62,929 nt of DNA, taken from NCBI GenBank assembly GCA_001600495.1, contig BCKE01000001.1, forward strand, positions 919,462 through 982,390. Direction: 5' to 3'. Position 1 is the first letter of the stretch, and each line of letters starts with the position of its first letter. A program made the position numbers and the translations under genes. Shown here piece after piece: positions 43,809 to 53,915 of the stretch. This DNA is from Pilasporangium apinafurcum. Lineage: Eukaryota > Oomycota > Peronosporomycetes > Pythiales > Pythiaceae. The notes under the pieces are model-generated. The model ran no database searches and was not told where the DNA came from. It worked only from the letters and a program-made list of their open reading frames with translations.

Positions 43809-46800
43809 TCAATCTTCTTCATAGTCCACCATGCATTCATCAATGTCAGCAAACATGTCATTCGCCTTGGTCACGCGCACGTCATCGTCGCTATCGTCTT
43901 CAACACGGCGCTTTTTATCGACAACGTGATCACTGTCCACACCACCATATTTACGTTGTGGGCTTGAACTCGGATGACGTTCACTTGATTGGACACGCTT
44001 TTTGCTGTGCGTATCTCTTCGTACTGGCGATGGAGTCATTGATCGCAATCTCTTCATATCCACTGGTGAACTTGGTGCCAAAGTTTCCGGCTCCATTCGA
44101 CGTCCACCGTTGTGATGATGCTTATTGTGATGTTCATGACCACGCTTATTTCCACCTATGCCACGTCCACGCTCCTGGCGATCAGCTCGATCTCCCTTTT
44201 CACGGTCATGTCGATCACCTCGTCCGCGATCATGTCGACCCGAATCGCGACGACCCCGATCCTTGAAGTCAGTGTGTGGACTTTGTTTGTGCTTGGGATC
44301 AACAAACTCATGAGGTCGATGGATACTACTAGCGAGTAATGGTGACGGAGGTGGAGAATGATTTCTGTTTTCAGAAAAACCCATATCAAGATCATTTCTC
44401 TCCGGTTGCCGACTTTGCCGTGGTGGGCTTCGAGCACTTCTTCCACGTGAGTATTCATCCCGTTGTGGTGGCTGTGGAGTAGGGCGACGCCAATCTCGAG
44501 AATCTTCACGTTGAAATTTTTGTTGTGGCAGCGGTGGCGGAGACGAGTGACGACGTTCTCGAATATCATCGTGATGGCGATTTTGCTGTGGAGGTTGCCG
44601 AAACTGTTGTTGGAAAGGCCGACCAGGACTGCGGCTTCGACTTCGACTTCGACTTCGGAACTGACTGGGATTCCTGTTTTCGAACGAGCGTTCCTCACGT
44701 CTCGCCGGTTTCGCAAAATTCTCTGGTCGTCCCTCGACACCGTTGTTTCCTCCATATCGGCTTTGACCTCCTTCGCGATCTCGTCGATTTCGCTGTTGAT
44801 ATTGTTGCCGTTGCATTTCCTGTTCACGCGCAATTTCAGCAATCGATCGGTCATCGTTGCGTCGATCATTATCACCTGGGCGATCGCCACGTCGATCTTC
44901 GCGACCGCGATTACCACTTCCATATGGTTGTGGTTCACTCATTCGGCGTTGTTGTGGAGAGTGAGTGTAACTGCCGTGTCCTCCATGTCTTGGCGGCGGA
45001 CTACGACTACGATGTTTGCCCATGCTCACATCTGGGCTATCATATTTAGCCAATGGAGCATCTCGCCGATCAAGTCGTTTGCCAAAGCGGTTCTCTTCGA
45101 AACGATCATTAGGAATTTCCACTCCACCAGAGGGACCATAGCGGGACCCTCCACCATTAATGCGGTTGCCATTATCTCTTCTGTCATTAGACCGGGGTGG
45201 ACGATCAAATGGTTGATCGTGATCTCCAAACGCCCTTCCACGATCTCTTTCGTCATTCTCTAAACGACGAATACTCGGACGCTCATCTCGCGATTCGTAT
45301 TTCCCCTGATAGCGTTCGGCTGATCGAGAACGTGAGCGTGGGTGTTGGTGACCACGCTCATACGTATTTAAGCCTTTGTTATCATATGGCTTGCTGCGAT
45401 CATCACGTGGGGGAGCACGACTATCGTTCACTTTTCGCTTATTTAGGATAGGCGAACGCGAACGTCGTTGAGAACTGTAATGGCTTGCGCTTCGTTTCCC
45501 ACTCGGTGATGTTGATCGAGATTTTGAACGACCGCGATTACTGGATCGATCAGTGTGTGGTGGACTCTGACTTCGTCGTCTGTACCCGCTACGGTCATTA
45601 GGTTGTTTAAAATCTCTGACATCGCTACGGTCACGGTCACCGCCATACTTGTCATAATTTCCTCTTGAATCCCTGTCACCAACTGCCAATCATTTCCAAC
45701 AACCACGCACATATTAATAAATCATCCTACCTGAAGACAATAGAGCACTCCTTTACGATCTCTCACCTAAACGTCCGGACTTCAGCGCAAATCCCTGTTT
45801 GCTACCACTTGATCCTCTTTGATTGACCCGAGCAGCATCGTTCAAAAGTTGCTCTTCCGGATCATAAATTGGAATAATCTCATGTCCCTTCACAATGAAA
45901 TGGTTTTTGCGGATCACAGCCTTTGCGTCCTCAACATTTCGAAAACGGATTTTACCCGTATGAATCACTTCCAAGGAGCCAAAGTCTCGCAAACGGTCGC
46001 ACATTTGCTCCCATACGGAAGGATCATATCGCTCAAAGTCAACACTACGAACAGCATCGTCATCCTCTGCCATGTTCTTGCCCTCCACTCGTTCAACAAA
46101 TAGTATCGTTTCACTTGGTGGCCCACGAGCGAAGTTCCCATGCATGAGGCGGCCATTGAATTTGACTGTTGACACGTATCGAATGGCTTCTCTCGCGATC
46201 TCCGTAGACGGCATACTCACGAAAGCATACCCCGTACTGTGATGTGGTGGCTGCTTTACCTGAACGCAGGTACTCATCATGTTCGGGTCGACTTTCCTGA
46301 GGAATTCAGCAATATCGGAGCTGGAGGTGTCTCGAGGCACATTTCCTATGAACAAGTATGGACCTGGCGGACAAGTCGGTGGGGCAGGTCTGCCAGGCGT
46401 CTCATGAGGCTGTTGTCGCTCCTCAAGTCGACTTTTCGCATGATGCTCGTTGCGCCAATGCGGTTCGTTTTCGTTGCCATTGGTATCTCCCTTGTGCTGA
46501 TAGCCATTATCGCCATCAAAGCGCTTCGACGCGACAGTGCGTTCGTCCTCACCAAACTGTTTGGGCTTCTTCAGGAATTGGTTTGTCGGTGTGCCATGTT
46601 GATGTTCGTAGTCTTGACCAGTAGTCGGTTTCACTACCACTACTTCGCGAGGTGTCTCCAATGACCGCGCAGTGGGTGTTTTTGAAGAACCTCTAGGTGT
46701 TTCTTTCCCACTCTTTTGCGGTGCAGCTTCATAATTGTCGGAAACTTCTTTCTGTTTCTCCTTCAATGCCTTGTTCAACTGTGTCATGTGCCGCATAATG

Positions 46801-47301
46801 ACCCCCGATGTCTCACTCGACATGAGTGATGCCATCGCATCTTGGATCTTTTTCGACCAGTCGCGAGTCATGTCATTGTCTTCATACGAGGTTTTTAAGA
46901 TCTGCAACAGTGATCGGATTGTGTGGATCCGCACGGCCTGCGACCGGTCAGCCCCACAAAGCGCAAGCAACACGTCCACGACGTTCAGTTGCACGTGCGG
47001 GAACTTGAAGAAATGCTTTGTGAGTAACTGCGCCGCTAAACTCAACACAGAATCTGATTCTTTCCATGGAGATGTCTTGATATCCGCCATTTGGATGATT
47101 TCTTCATATGCATCCAGCGCCTGGTCTTCATCACGCGCAGCATCATTCTCTGGGAGCGCCCATACATCATCGATGGTGCTGTCCCAGGCATAGAGCTCGC
47201 CCAACGCGTCCTCTATCCATCATATAAATGCTTAAACACCATGCACATACCTATAAACATAAGGGAGAGATGGAAATCCATTTACCTGTTTCCTTTGTCA
47301 T
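43809..47301 (-). CDS. RNA-binding protein: API5-like helical N-terminus, two RRM-like domains, RS-rich C-terminus
   Basis: Proposed exons (minus) 47301-47286 (ATG ACA AAG GAA ACA G), 47212-45767 and 45682-43809 give 1111 residues; introns 73 and 84 nt. The tiny first exon is inferred because the main frame has no ATG near its start. Residues about 15-150 are helical repeats resembling API5 (AAQLLTKHFFKFPHVQLNVV). RRM1 lies near 290-370 (YLFIGNVPRD ... GYAFVSMPS) and a divergent RRM2 near 375-455 (ILFVERVEG ... GKIRFRNVEDAKAVI). The last 620 residues are Arg/Ser/Asp-rich, like SR splicing factors. A nuclear role in mRNA processing is likely. Confidence 0.87.
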
Positions 47302-47605
47302 TGGATAGGAGCGTTGTGTGTGTGGGGAAATCGAAAGTGAAGGCGTCGCTTCCAGTGTTTGTTTCCCTTGTGGGTTTCCCCGCCCCTCGTTGCTTAGGAG
47401 ACGACGCGTTGGGTTCGTGCAACCTTCACGCAACGTAACCAATCAGAAAGAAAGCAAGGATTTATGACCAATAAAAGTCAAATTTAGGGGATAATGACAG
47501 TGGTTGGTGACGGGAAGGTCTTACTCCTGCCACCGTTCAAGGATGGACTCTTCAACAACATAGAGCAAAATGGGTGGCTTTTTGGTCCTATTTGTCTCTC
47601 CCTAT
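47302..47605. other. Promoter side of the RNA-binding protein gene
   Basis: About 300 bp with two CCAAT-type words (near 47436 and 47469) between that gene and the Fanzor element end. Nothing else identified. Confidence 0.4.
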
Positions 47606-47664
47606 CCTTTATCCCCCACGTATTCTGTACCACGCGTAGTAGAAAAATACATGGGTAATAAAGG
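47606..47664 (-). repeat. Terminal hairpin (3' end) of Fanzor lineage A element
   Basis: Inverted repeat of about 59 nt with arms CCTTTATC/ATAAAGG and a central TACCACGCGTAGTA, the same design as 60507-60566. Candidate guide-RNA 3' part or transposon end. Confidence 0.6.
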
Positions 47665-47712
47665 CTACATTCATCCATTTCCGGAATCATAGCAGTGAGA
47701 TCGTTTATCACC

Positions 47713-48714
47713 TCAGTTTTTGATTTCGAGTACCAATTCATTCTTTTTCCTCGTGAACGCCTCGAGTCTCCTCTTTTCCTTCACTTGGTCGATGAATAGT
47801 CTCAAAATGTTGATTGCGGCGTTGATATCACGGTCCCATAATGTGCGATGGCATTCACTATTTTTGCAGTGCTGCACACCATAAAGACCGTCACTGTGAA
47901 TTTTCTCGTCAAGGACGAACCCCTTCATCTTCTTGTGACAAGCACAACAAAGCTTGCTTGTCCTGAACTCGTCCACATCAACAGCATGACACCTGGAACC
48001 AATTTTCTTCCGTAGGGTCGTTGCGAGAACAGCAATGTTGCCTTTAGCTGAGCTTGTGAAACTTGCGTTTCCATACGCGAGCATCTGGCCGAATAAGCTA
48101 TACTGAGTTTAGGTGCTTGCGTGGACCAGCAGTGAAACAGCACTCTTGAATATTTTGCCTTGGTGCTTTTCAAAATAGTCACTGTTGTGAAGACGTATCT
48201 GCAAGTGCATCCACTTACACAACCGGGAGTAGAACGTCAATCGGTTGCTGACTTGAAAATTCTGCTTTGCGTGCTGAGCGATCATAACCAACATCTGAGT
48301 CATATAGGATTTCTTCTCTGTCGGTTCATAAACTGAAGGGTGTTGGGTCCTGTAAAGGTCTAGACTAGTCTCCAAGTCAGAATGGACCTTTCTGTTGCCG
48401 ACCAAGTTGGCTATTGCAGATGTGCATCGATTGAAAAAGTTATTATCCAATGGAGGAAGCTCTTCGCTAGGTTCTAATACACGCAGAACATGGACGGATA
48501 CCAGCATAGATGCCTCACATGCTATTCTTGAACAAACTCACACAGCCTCATCAATCTTTTTTGCTATTCTTTTGTCTTTGCAAAACTTTCGCCACCCAGT
48601 CTTCATAGTGGTGTATACGCTTTGCTTTTGTCGAACTTTCCGTTCCGCAAAATCCGGGCGGGCTCTCCGCTTTTTAGTGGTGCTCTCTTCAATACCGTCG
48701 CCCGTTGATGCCAT
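47713..48714 (-). pseudogene. Fanzor nuclease lineage A, N- and C-terminal parts, central RuvC-I region deleted
   Basis: The minus-strand frame starts MASTGDGIEE at 48714, with a basic KKRRARPDF segment (possible nuclear signal). A TGA follows near 48526-48528, then the helical region to TAA 48109-48111. After the deletion junction at about 48080 the same frame gives AYGNASFTSSAKG, VDEFRTSKLCCACHK (putative RuvC-II Glu and first zinc CxxC) and HCKNSECHRTLWDRDINAAI (second Cys pair and RuvC-III Asp), ending at TGA. RuvC-I is lost, so it cannot cut DNA. Fanzors are eukaryotic homologues of the RNA-guided TnpB nucleases. The TAA is shared with the copy at 59161. Confidence 0.75.
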
Positions 48715-49105
48715 TTTATCACAACGTTCAAAAACAAGGATGCCTCGTAGTTGGTTTGATTTTTTGATTATGCTGTTTCTCAAAGCTGCAGTTCTTTCTA
48801 TCTTGGCAAATGGTGTTGAAGTAGCACTCGGTGGATGGCTGCTAGAACGTGAGGTGATAAATACTTGAATTCAATATGCTTCGCTATTGAGAAGCCGGAA
48901 ACGATTCATTCAAGAGTTGATTTTTCTGACTCCATATATCTTAACCTTTTTTCTCCACCCAAGGTGTATAATTTCATTTTTCTGGAAACGCGATTGATCG
49001 TCAACATGGCCTTTCAAGATGATTGCGCACGCAGCAACAGCCACCAAAGAGTCTTTCCATCCAATGAATCCTAAAGTCTACTCTCAAGGCAATCTTAGTT
49101 TTAAT

Positions 49106-49156
49106 CTTTATTCCCCACATCATTTGTACAACGTGTTGTACAAGTGAGGAATAAAG
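49106..49156. repeat. Terminal hairpin (5' end) of Fanzor elements
   Basis: CTTTATTCC...TTGTACAACGTGTTGTACAA...GGAATAAAG forms a long stem. It lies at the 5' border of the lineage A copy (minus) and also just upstream of the lineage B copy (plus), so it may serve or have served both. Confidence 0.6.
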
Positions 49157-49157
49157 G

Positions 49158-49494
49158 ATAAGTTAATTCTCTCTCCATTCTTACACATATTAGTGTGTAG
49201 AAGATATCAAGCACTTCAACAATCCCGATCGAAGTGATCACGTAACGCGTTCTCTCCATGCAATCGACAATAAGGCAAGACTGTCCAGATTAATGGCGAT
49301 GGTACATAGAGAATAGATCTTGGAGATTGTAGCTACTGTCCAAGATTGATTTGAGTACGAACTTCTCGTGCAAATCCGTAAAGAGCGTAGCATCCGAGCC
49401 ATGGTTCACGCTGGCCAACAACTCCATCAAGACAACAATGAAGACATAGAAGTGCAAGAAAGCCAATAAAACTTCTCGTCAAGCGTTAACGTCT
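49158..49494. other. 5' part of Fanzor lineage B element, non-coding
   Basis: No open frame, but short matches (GGACTGTCCAGATT-like, GAGCGTAGCATCCGAGCCATGG) align with the upstream part of the copy at 53273-53629, so this is decayed lineage B sequence. Confidence 0.5.
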
Positions 49495-49761
49495 TTGATG
49501 TTAGAAGAAACAGAAGGAAGACAGGAATGCTCAGAAGACTCCAAAAAGATCAAACTATGCAAGATAGGCAAACCAGATCCGAATAATACTCTGAAAGTGA
49601 AAATATATCCAATGAAGGAACAGAAACAACTTCTCAAGAAGATGTTTGATACCAAAAAAGTTTTGAAGTGTCTGTACTGTAAGTTCATCCTTGATAGAGA
49701 TATCAACACTGCTAGAAGTATCTTTCTCAAGAATGAACACCTACTCGTCTGGACTCCATGA
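49495..49761 (+). pseudogene. Fanzor lineage B, internally deleted (N-terminal motif fused to RuvC-III end)
   Basis: 88-residue frame. LKVKIYPMKEQKQLLKKMFD is the OrfB/TnpB N-terminal helix-turn-helix-like motif (KVRLYPTKEQ family). It is followed within 20 residues by LDRDINTARSIFLKNEHL, the RuvC-III Asp segment that normally lies several hundred residues later. RuvC-I and most of the zinc finger are gone (only CLYC remains). The same fused arrangement occurs at 53273-53629, so this is a repeated non-autonomous form, not a single deletion. The stop lies inside the 3' stem-loop. Confidence 0.75.
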
Positions 49762-49830
49762 GTCTAGGTGTCGAAGATGGCTACTCCGCGGTTGTCTAGT
49801 CTTAATTAGCTTTTGCCATTGAGTCGGACC
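49738..49830 (+). ncRNA. Candidate Fanzor guide-RNA scaffold/right end, copy 2
   Basis: The stem-loop TCTGGACTCCATGAGTCTAGG-like (49748-49768) contains the TGA stop of the frame and is followed by GTGTCGAAGATGGCTACTCC and GCGGTTGTCTAGTCTTAATT. It is conserved with 22325-22400 (minus) over about 100 bases. Function inferred from the known overlap of guide RNA and nuclease 3' end in TnpB/Fanzor loci. Confidence 0.4.
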
Positions 49831-50143
49831 CAAACAAAAGCAGGAGATCCTTCCTGAGTTACTGGTAATTTGGTATCTCATATGCTCGTTTGAGGCGACC
49901 TCGAAAATGATCACAAAGGAGATCTCCACAACCCATGTGATTGCATGACGATTTTGGTTGACATCACAGACATTAGAACCGTAGAAACAACGAGAATGAA
50001 CGTGCTCGGATCAGTGTAGTGTAGATACAAAGTCATCAAGGTAACTTTCATTGACGTTTATCACTCAATTACGATTGTCAACGACGAAGCTGCCAAATAT
50101 GAAGTGAAGAAACTAATACAAACCAAGGTTCGTACGTATCCGC
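49831..50143. other. Downstream flank of Fanzor copy
   Basis: The first 100 bases still match the region 22200-22300 in reverse. The rest up to the elicitin gene shows nothing. Confidence 0.4.
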
Positions 50144-50680
50144 TTAGCAGGATGGTCCAATAATGGTTGGGGAAGGTGTGGTGGGCGTCACTGGTGCCGA
50201 AGTCGTTGGCGCAGGTGTGGGCAGTTCCGTCGTTGGCTCTGGGGTCGGGGCGACTGTAGGGGTAGTCGTCGTTGGTTCAGGGGTAGGAGCCTCTGTAGTT
50301 GGTGCAGGAGTCGGGGCTTCTGTCGTTGGTTCTGGCGTAGGAGCCTCGGTCGATGGAGCTGGAGTCGACAAACAAGCAGCTACACGATCCACCAAATCGG
50401 CACGGTACCAGATTTGGTCGCCAGATTGAATCTGGCATTCGGGGGTGTTGGCCGCGATCAACGTGTTAAAGAACGAGGCGCAGTTGGTGTTGGCGCACAG
50501 GAGAGCGATGCTTGAGTCTGGCAACAGTTTCATGGGGTTGAAGGTCACACCAGTCTCGGTCGAGCACGTGCGGAGTGTGGTGTTGATGAGGAATGGACGC
50601 AAGAGCGACGTGGCACATGCTTGCGCATCCACAGACACGGCCATGGCGGCAGTGGCAACAAGGAGAGCAGTGGTCTTCAT
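50144..50680 (-). CDS. Elicitin-like secreted protein with Pro/Thr-rich tail
   Basis: Single exon, 178 residues. Signal peptide MKTTALLVATAAMAVSVDA. The elicitin domain (about 20-108) has the six cysteines expected, in CATSLLRPF, RTCS, LLC, NC, EC and AACL contexts. A tail of about 68 residues follows, made of TEAPTPEPT-type repeats and ending GPSC. Elicitins carry sterols and can be recognised by plants as defence elicitors. The Pro/Thr tail is the class III elicitin-like arrangement thought to anchor or space the domain in the wall. No GPI signal is visible; the terminal Cys is notable. Confidence 0.93.
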   Translation of the reverse strand: MKTTALLVATAAMAVSVDAQACATSLLRPFLINTTLRTCSTETGVTFNPMKLLPDSSIALLCANTNCASFFNTLIAANTPECQIQSGDQIWYRADLVDRVAACLSTPAPSTEAPTPEPTTEAPTPAPTTEAPTPEPTTTTPTVAPTPEPTTELPTPAPTTSAPVTPTTPSPTIIGPSC

Positions 50681-52440
50681 GGCTAAGATTTACTTGAGGG
50701 GGTTCTTATGGGGTTTTCCAGTGCAAAACGTAGTCTGCACGAAGAAGCAACTTGGGGACTGGAGAAGAAGAGAAGATGGAACTGACGAGATACGCTGAAC
50801 ATCAAACAAGTGGAGCAGCGCCAGGACCACAACAAAGGCAAGGGTGCAACAGCAAAAAAAAGAAAAATCGAAACCAGGCAGAATTGGACCATAAAGCTAC
50901 TGTGTTCACCATTGTATGGGCAGTTTTTTGTCTGTTTGTCTGCTATATCTATTGGAAATGAACTGATGATTAGCAGCTCATCTTCCTCGACCGTGTCACT
51001 TGGGTGTTACGGACAGAAGATCGCGGACCTACCATTACTTTATAAAGACTTGTGATTGGCTCATAAAATAGAAACACGTAATTTTAGCCAATTATTTCAA
51101 ATTAGATGCGTCATTTTGTGACATGCCCCAACATCGTGGTCACTTTGACGCAACATGTCACAGCGAAGTGTTGCCCCTGAGTACAACAACTGGTGGATAC
51201 AAATCGCTAATTTAATTATCGGAGTTTTTCTACATATTTAAAACAAGTTATTTTCATGTGGGTCTCTCATAATTTATAGAAACATGAATATAAAGAGTAT
51301 AGCTCTACCACAATTTATTGGTGTAAAATGAACTCGCTACGTTCTCCATTCTACTTGGCAAAAGTCTTGGCAGAAGTGAAGCATTCTCCAATTCCGCCTG
51401 CGATAACAGCTTACATGGAAGTGTCAAGCAATGCTTGCTGTAGATTTGAACATTAAAAGTCCTATTCGAAGGTCATCATTGTTCAATTTGATGTAGTTTT
51501 TCTCCTCGGTGAAGCTTTGCTCATTTCTGTTCGCAACTTGCAAGCACTGTCCGTTCTGTGTATTATGATGTGAAGATATGAGAAAAATTAGACAGGAGGA
51601 CAACATATTTGACTGTGCACACCAATCCGTGTAACATCCCCTATGGTCAGTATCAGCAATTTGCACCGATTTTATGATGAGTATGATAATGCCACCTACT
51701 TGGTCGGTTTGTTTACGAGCCTCCGCCTCTGGATCATATGTTGTGGTTACTTGGGCAAATTCACATTATGAACCAACTTCACCGGTCTTGAGAACCACTG
51801 ACCCTATAGATGCTGTTAACTGTCGCGTTCACATCCATGAAAGATGAGGTTGTCTTCTATTTAGCATCTTGCAATGAATGTTATAGCACCAGAATTACAT
51901 TCCCATTATTTGACATGCTTCATCAATGGGATCATTGTGATTAAGGCAAACAGCAGCTGGTCACTACGTTTGATGATGAAAGATGGCTACATTTTGCTTT
52001 CAGGTGAACAGTTGTCGCCTGTCATTGCTGCAAATGTTTGACGTTGCTGATCTATATGTCAGTCTGGCGGTATGAAAAATCGTAATACCAACGATCAACC
52101 CTCTATGAACGAGAGTCGATGCTTCACTCAGAACTTCTCGCACAGACATATACTTGAAATTCGATAGCATCCTTGGTTAGTTGAATACTATGGTATAAAA
52201 TATTGTGCTACCATTCCTTATTGGAAAGAATGCGGAGATTCTTGATCCGCTTCATATACAGTTAGTACTCGTCATTGCAGCATCATTCTTAAATGTGGAT
52301 ACTACACAGTGCATATGGTGCGCTGCAGGCATGAAGTTCGATCTTTATTCGGGAACGAGCCAACTGGATCGTTAAAGCAGTTCAAGTGATAGACAGAAAT
52401 GTCTCGTGTTTACTAGTGTTTTTTATTGTTTTGTTATTGG
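50681..52440. other. Intergenic with possible Fanzor trace
   Basis: No gene recognised. The minus strand at about 51790-51860 reads MDVNATVNSIYRVSGS, which resembles the RuvC-III end of Fanzor (DVNAxxNIxRV) but is too short to be sure. Confidence 0.3.
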
Positions 52441-52449
52441 CGATTACCA

Positions 52450-52490
52450 GAATACGGCCTAGCCGTGTGGACACGTTTGAAAAGTCGGTT
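52450..52490 (-). other. Conserved 3' motif of Fanzor lineage C, second copy
   Basis: Minus strand ACGTGTCCACACGGCTAGGC then CGTATTCTGG, matching 26690-26735. Confidence 0.45.
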
Positions 52491-52526
52491 GACTCTCCCG
52501 CTGTCTATGGATACTTTTCCTACACT

Positions 52527-52724
52527 CTATTCTCTTCCTACATTCTTTTTTCCCCGTCGTAACTCTTGTGGTCTTGAAAGTCCATGTAGGAGACACATAG
52601 CGAGTGTAAGAATATTCTTTAACATATTGACGTCTCGCTCCCACGTGATTCTGTACTCGCTGTTGTTGCCGCGAAGAACCTGGCGGGAGTTCTGACTCAT
52701 GGAGCTGGTGTGCGTGCTCGACAC
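52527..52724 (-). pseudogene. Fanzor lineage C remnant, RuvC-III end
   Basis: The minus strand reads NSEYRITWERDVNMLKNILTLAM and GLSRPQELRRGKKN, the RuvC-III segment and C-terminal tail. Upstream of it a second frame (52791-52725) carries a zinc-finger-like stretch with substituted cysteines. There is no RuvC-I. A shared 3' motif at 52450-52490 ties it to the copy at 26767. Confidence 0.6.
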
Positions 52725-52799
52725 ACAACTTGTGAAGCGACTGGTGGGCTATGATGGGATGGTTGAGTGTATTTACACTGCACGACACCATCCATGATC

Positions 52800-53210
52800 C
52801 TTTCTTACTTGCTTATTTTGCATATCTCACTCAAATCTACAAGATCTGACAAGTCTAAGATACGTATACACATGACGATTTGCAATTCTTTGTCAATCAA
52901 AAATCATCACGAGACATCGTATATGTATGAATGTTACTGTTAGTATGCAGTCTGAGTGCAATTAGTTGCTACTCGACTCAGATAATCCCCCTCCGTTAGA
53001 TTCTATTTCCAGTGCTCGTATTTACATTCCTATAAAGACTATACACGAATACCCAGTATCTCAATCGACAACATCGCTCAAGTGCTGATGACGTATCGTA
53101 CTACATCGCTTTTGTCCATTACGACATTATCTTCAGTATCATCACATGAAGGCAGTGAATTACCTAGAGAATGTTGTGTGGACTATCTGAACCTCATAAT
53201 GCGGATTTAA
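52800..53210. other. Intergenic, nothing identified
   Basis: No gene or repeat recognised. Confidence 0.5.
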
Positions 53211-53214
53211 AAGC

Positions 53215-53275
53215 CAGAGTCAGACTAGGCATCTCTGAAATCTGGACTCGATGAGTCCAGGAGAGTAGGTGTTCA
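53215..53275 (-). ncRNA. Candidate Fanzor guide-RNA scaffold/right end, copy 3
   Basis: Minus: GAACACCTACTCTC then stem-loop CTGGACTCATCGAGTCCAG (53242-53260), then TTTCAGAGATGCCTAGTCTG. The stem is perfect; the distal part is shorter than in the other two copies. Confidence 0.35.
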
Positions 53276-53629
53276 TTCTTGAAAAAGATGTGTTCTAGCA
53301 GCATTGACATCTCTGTCAGTGACGACACTCCAAGACTTTCTGATACCAAACATCTTGTTGAGAAGTTGCTTCTGTTCCTTTGTTGGATACAACCTCACTT
53401 TCAAGATGCTGTTTGGACTTGGTTTATCTATCTTGCATCGGTTGATCAGCGCGAACCACGGTTTGGATGCTATGCTCTTTACACAGTTGTGCGAGGAGTC
53501 CGTACTCAAATGGCCTTGGATGGTAATCACAATCCTCAAGATCTGCTTTTTACGTGCCATTTCTACCAATCTGGACAGTCCTGGGTTGCTTTCCTTGAGA
53601 TCAGAACCAATGTCGATCTCCTTGGGCAT
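53273..53629 (-). pseudogene. Fanzor lineage B, internally deleted
   Basis: 118-residue frame: an N-terminal region, LKVRLYPTKEQKQLLNKMFG (TnpB N-terminal motif), then almost directly SVVTDRDVNAARTHLFQE (RuvC-III). It has the same internal fusion as 49495-49761 but with different surrounding sequence, so both derive from one shortened master copy. No nuclease activity is expected. Confidence 0.78.
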
Positions 53630-53915
53630 GCACTATCATCGCCTTCCATCCTTTCTTGAAAAGAAAGGATAGTGAAGAAAAGATCTCATCGCGAAGAATT
53701 GAAAACAAGTTTCTATCGATAGGGAGAAAAAACACGTCAAAGTATATCCCACTGGTGGGAGAAATGGGGGAATAAAGGTTAATTTTGTCGCTTATATAAA
53801 GCCAATATGGAGGATGCAAAAGGAAAAATCCAAATCAAATACATTGCCCCTGTTCACCGCAGAGGTAAGAAAAAATAAGCACACCTTAACTTAGCCGTTT
53901 CTCACCAGGGCGTTC

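Larger units (their letters stand above)
47606..49157 (-). mobile_element. Fanzor-bearing element, lineage A copy 1 (internally deleted)
   Basis: About 1.55 kb bounded by hairpins at both ends (47606-47664 and 49106-49156), each with CCTTTATT/AATAAAGG-like arms and a palindromic centre. The 3' half matches the copy at 59065-60566 almost base for base, including the terminal hairpin. Relative to that copy 899 bp are missing between two TCGCGTA words (48074-48080 here), which looks like a microhomology deletion. Confidence 0.65.
53215..53779 (-). mobile_element. Fanzor lineage B non-autonomous element
   Basis: Minus-strand orientation. The 5' end is near 53779 with TAACCTTTATTCCCCC and a TCCCACCAGTGGGA palindrome. 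The 3' end is near 53215, beyond a stem-loop. It is about 0.57 kb and contains the fused short frame. Confidence 0.55.

Noticed and set aside
44463-45263. Plus-strand frames opposite the RS-rich region
   Set aside because: Antisense of Arg/Ser-rich coding sequence gives long chance frames.
49738-49830. Hammerhead ribozyme in the Fanzor 3' stem-loop
   Set aside because: GATGAGTC resembles part of the core, but the CGAAA and remaining core nucleotides are absent.
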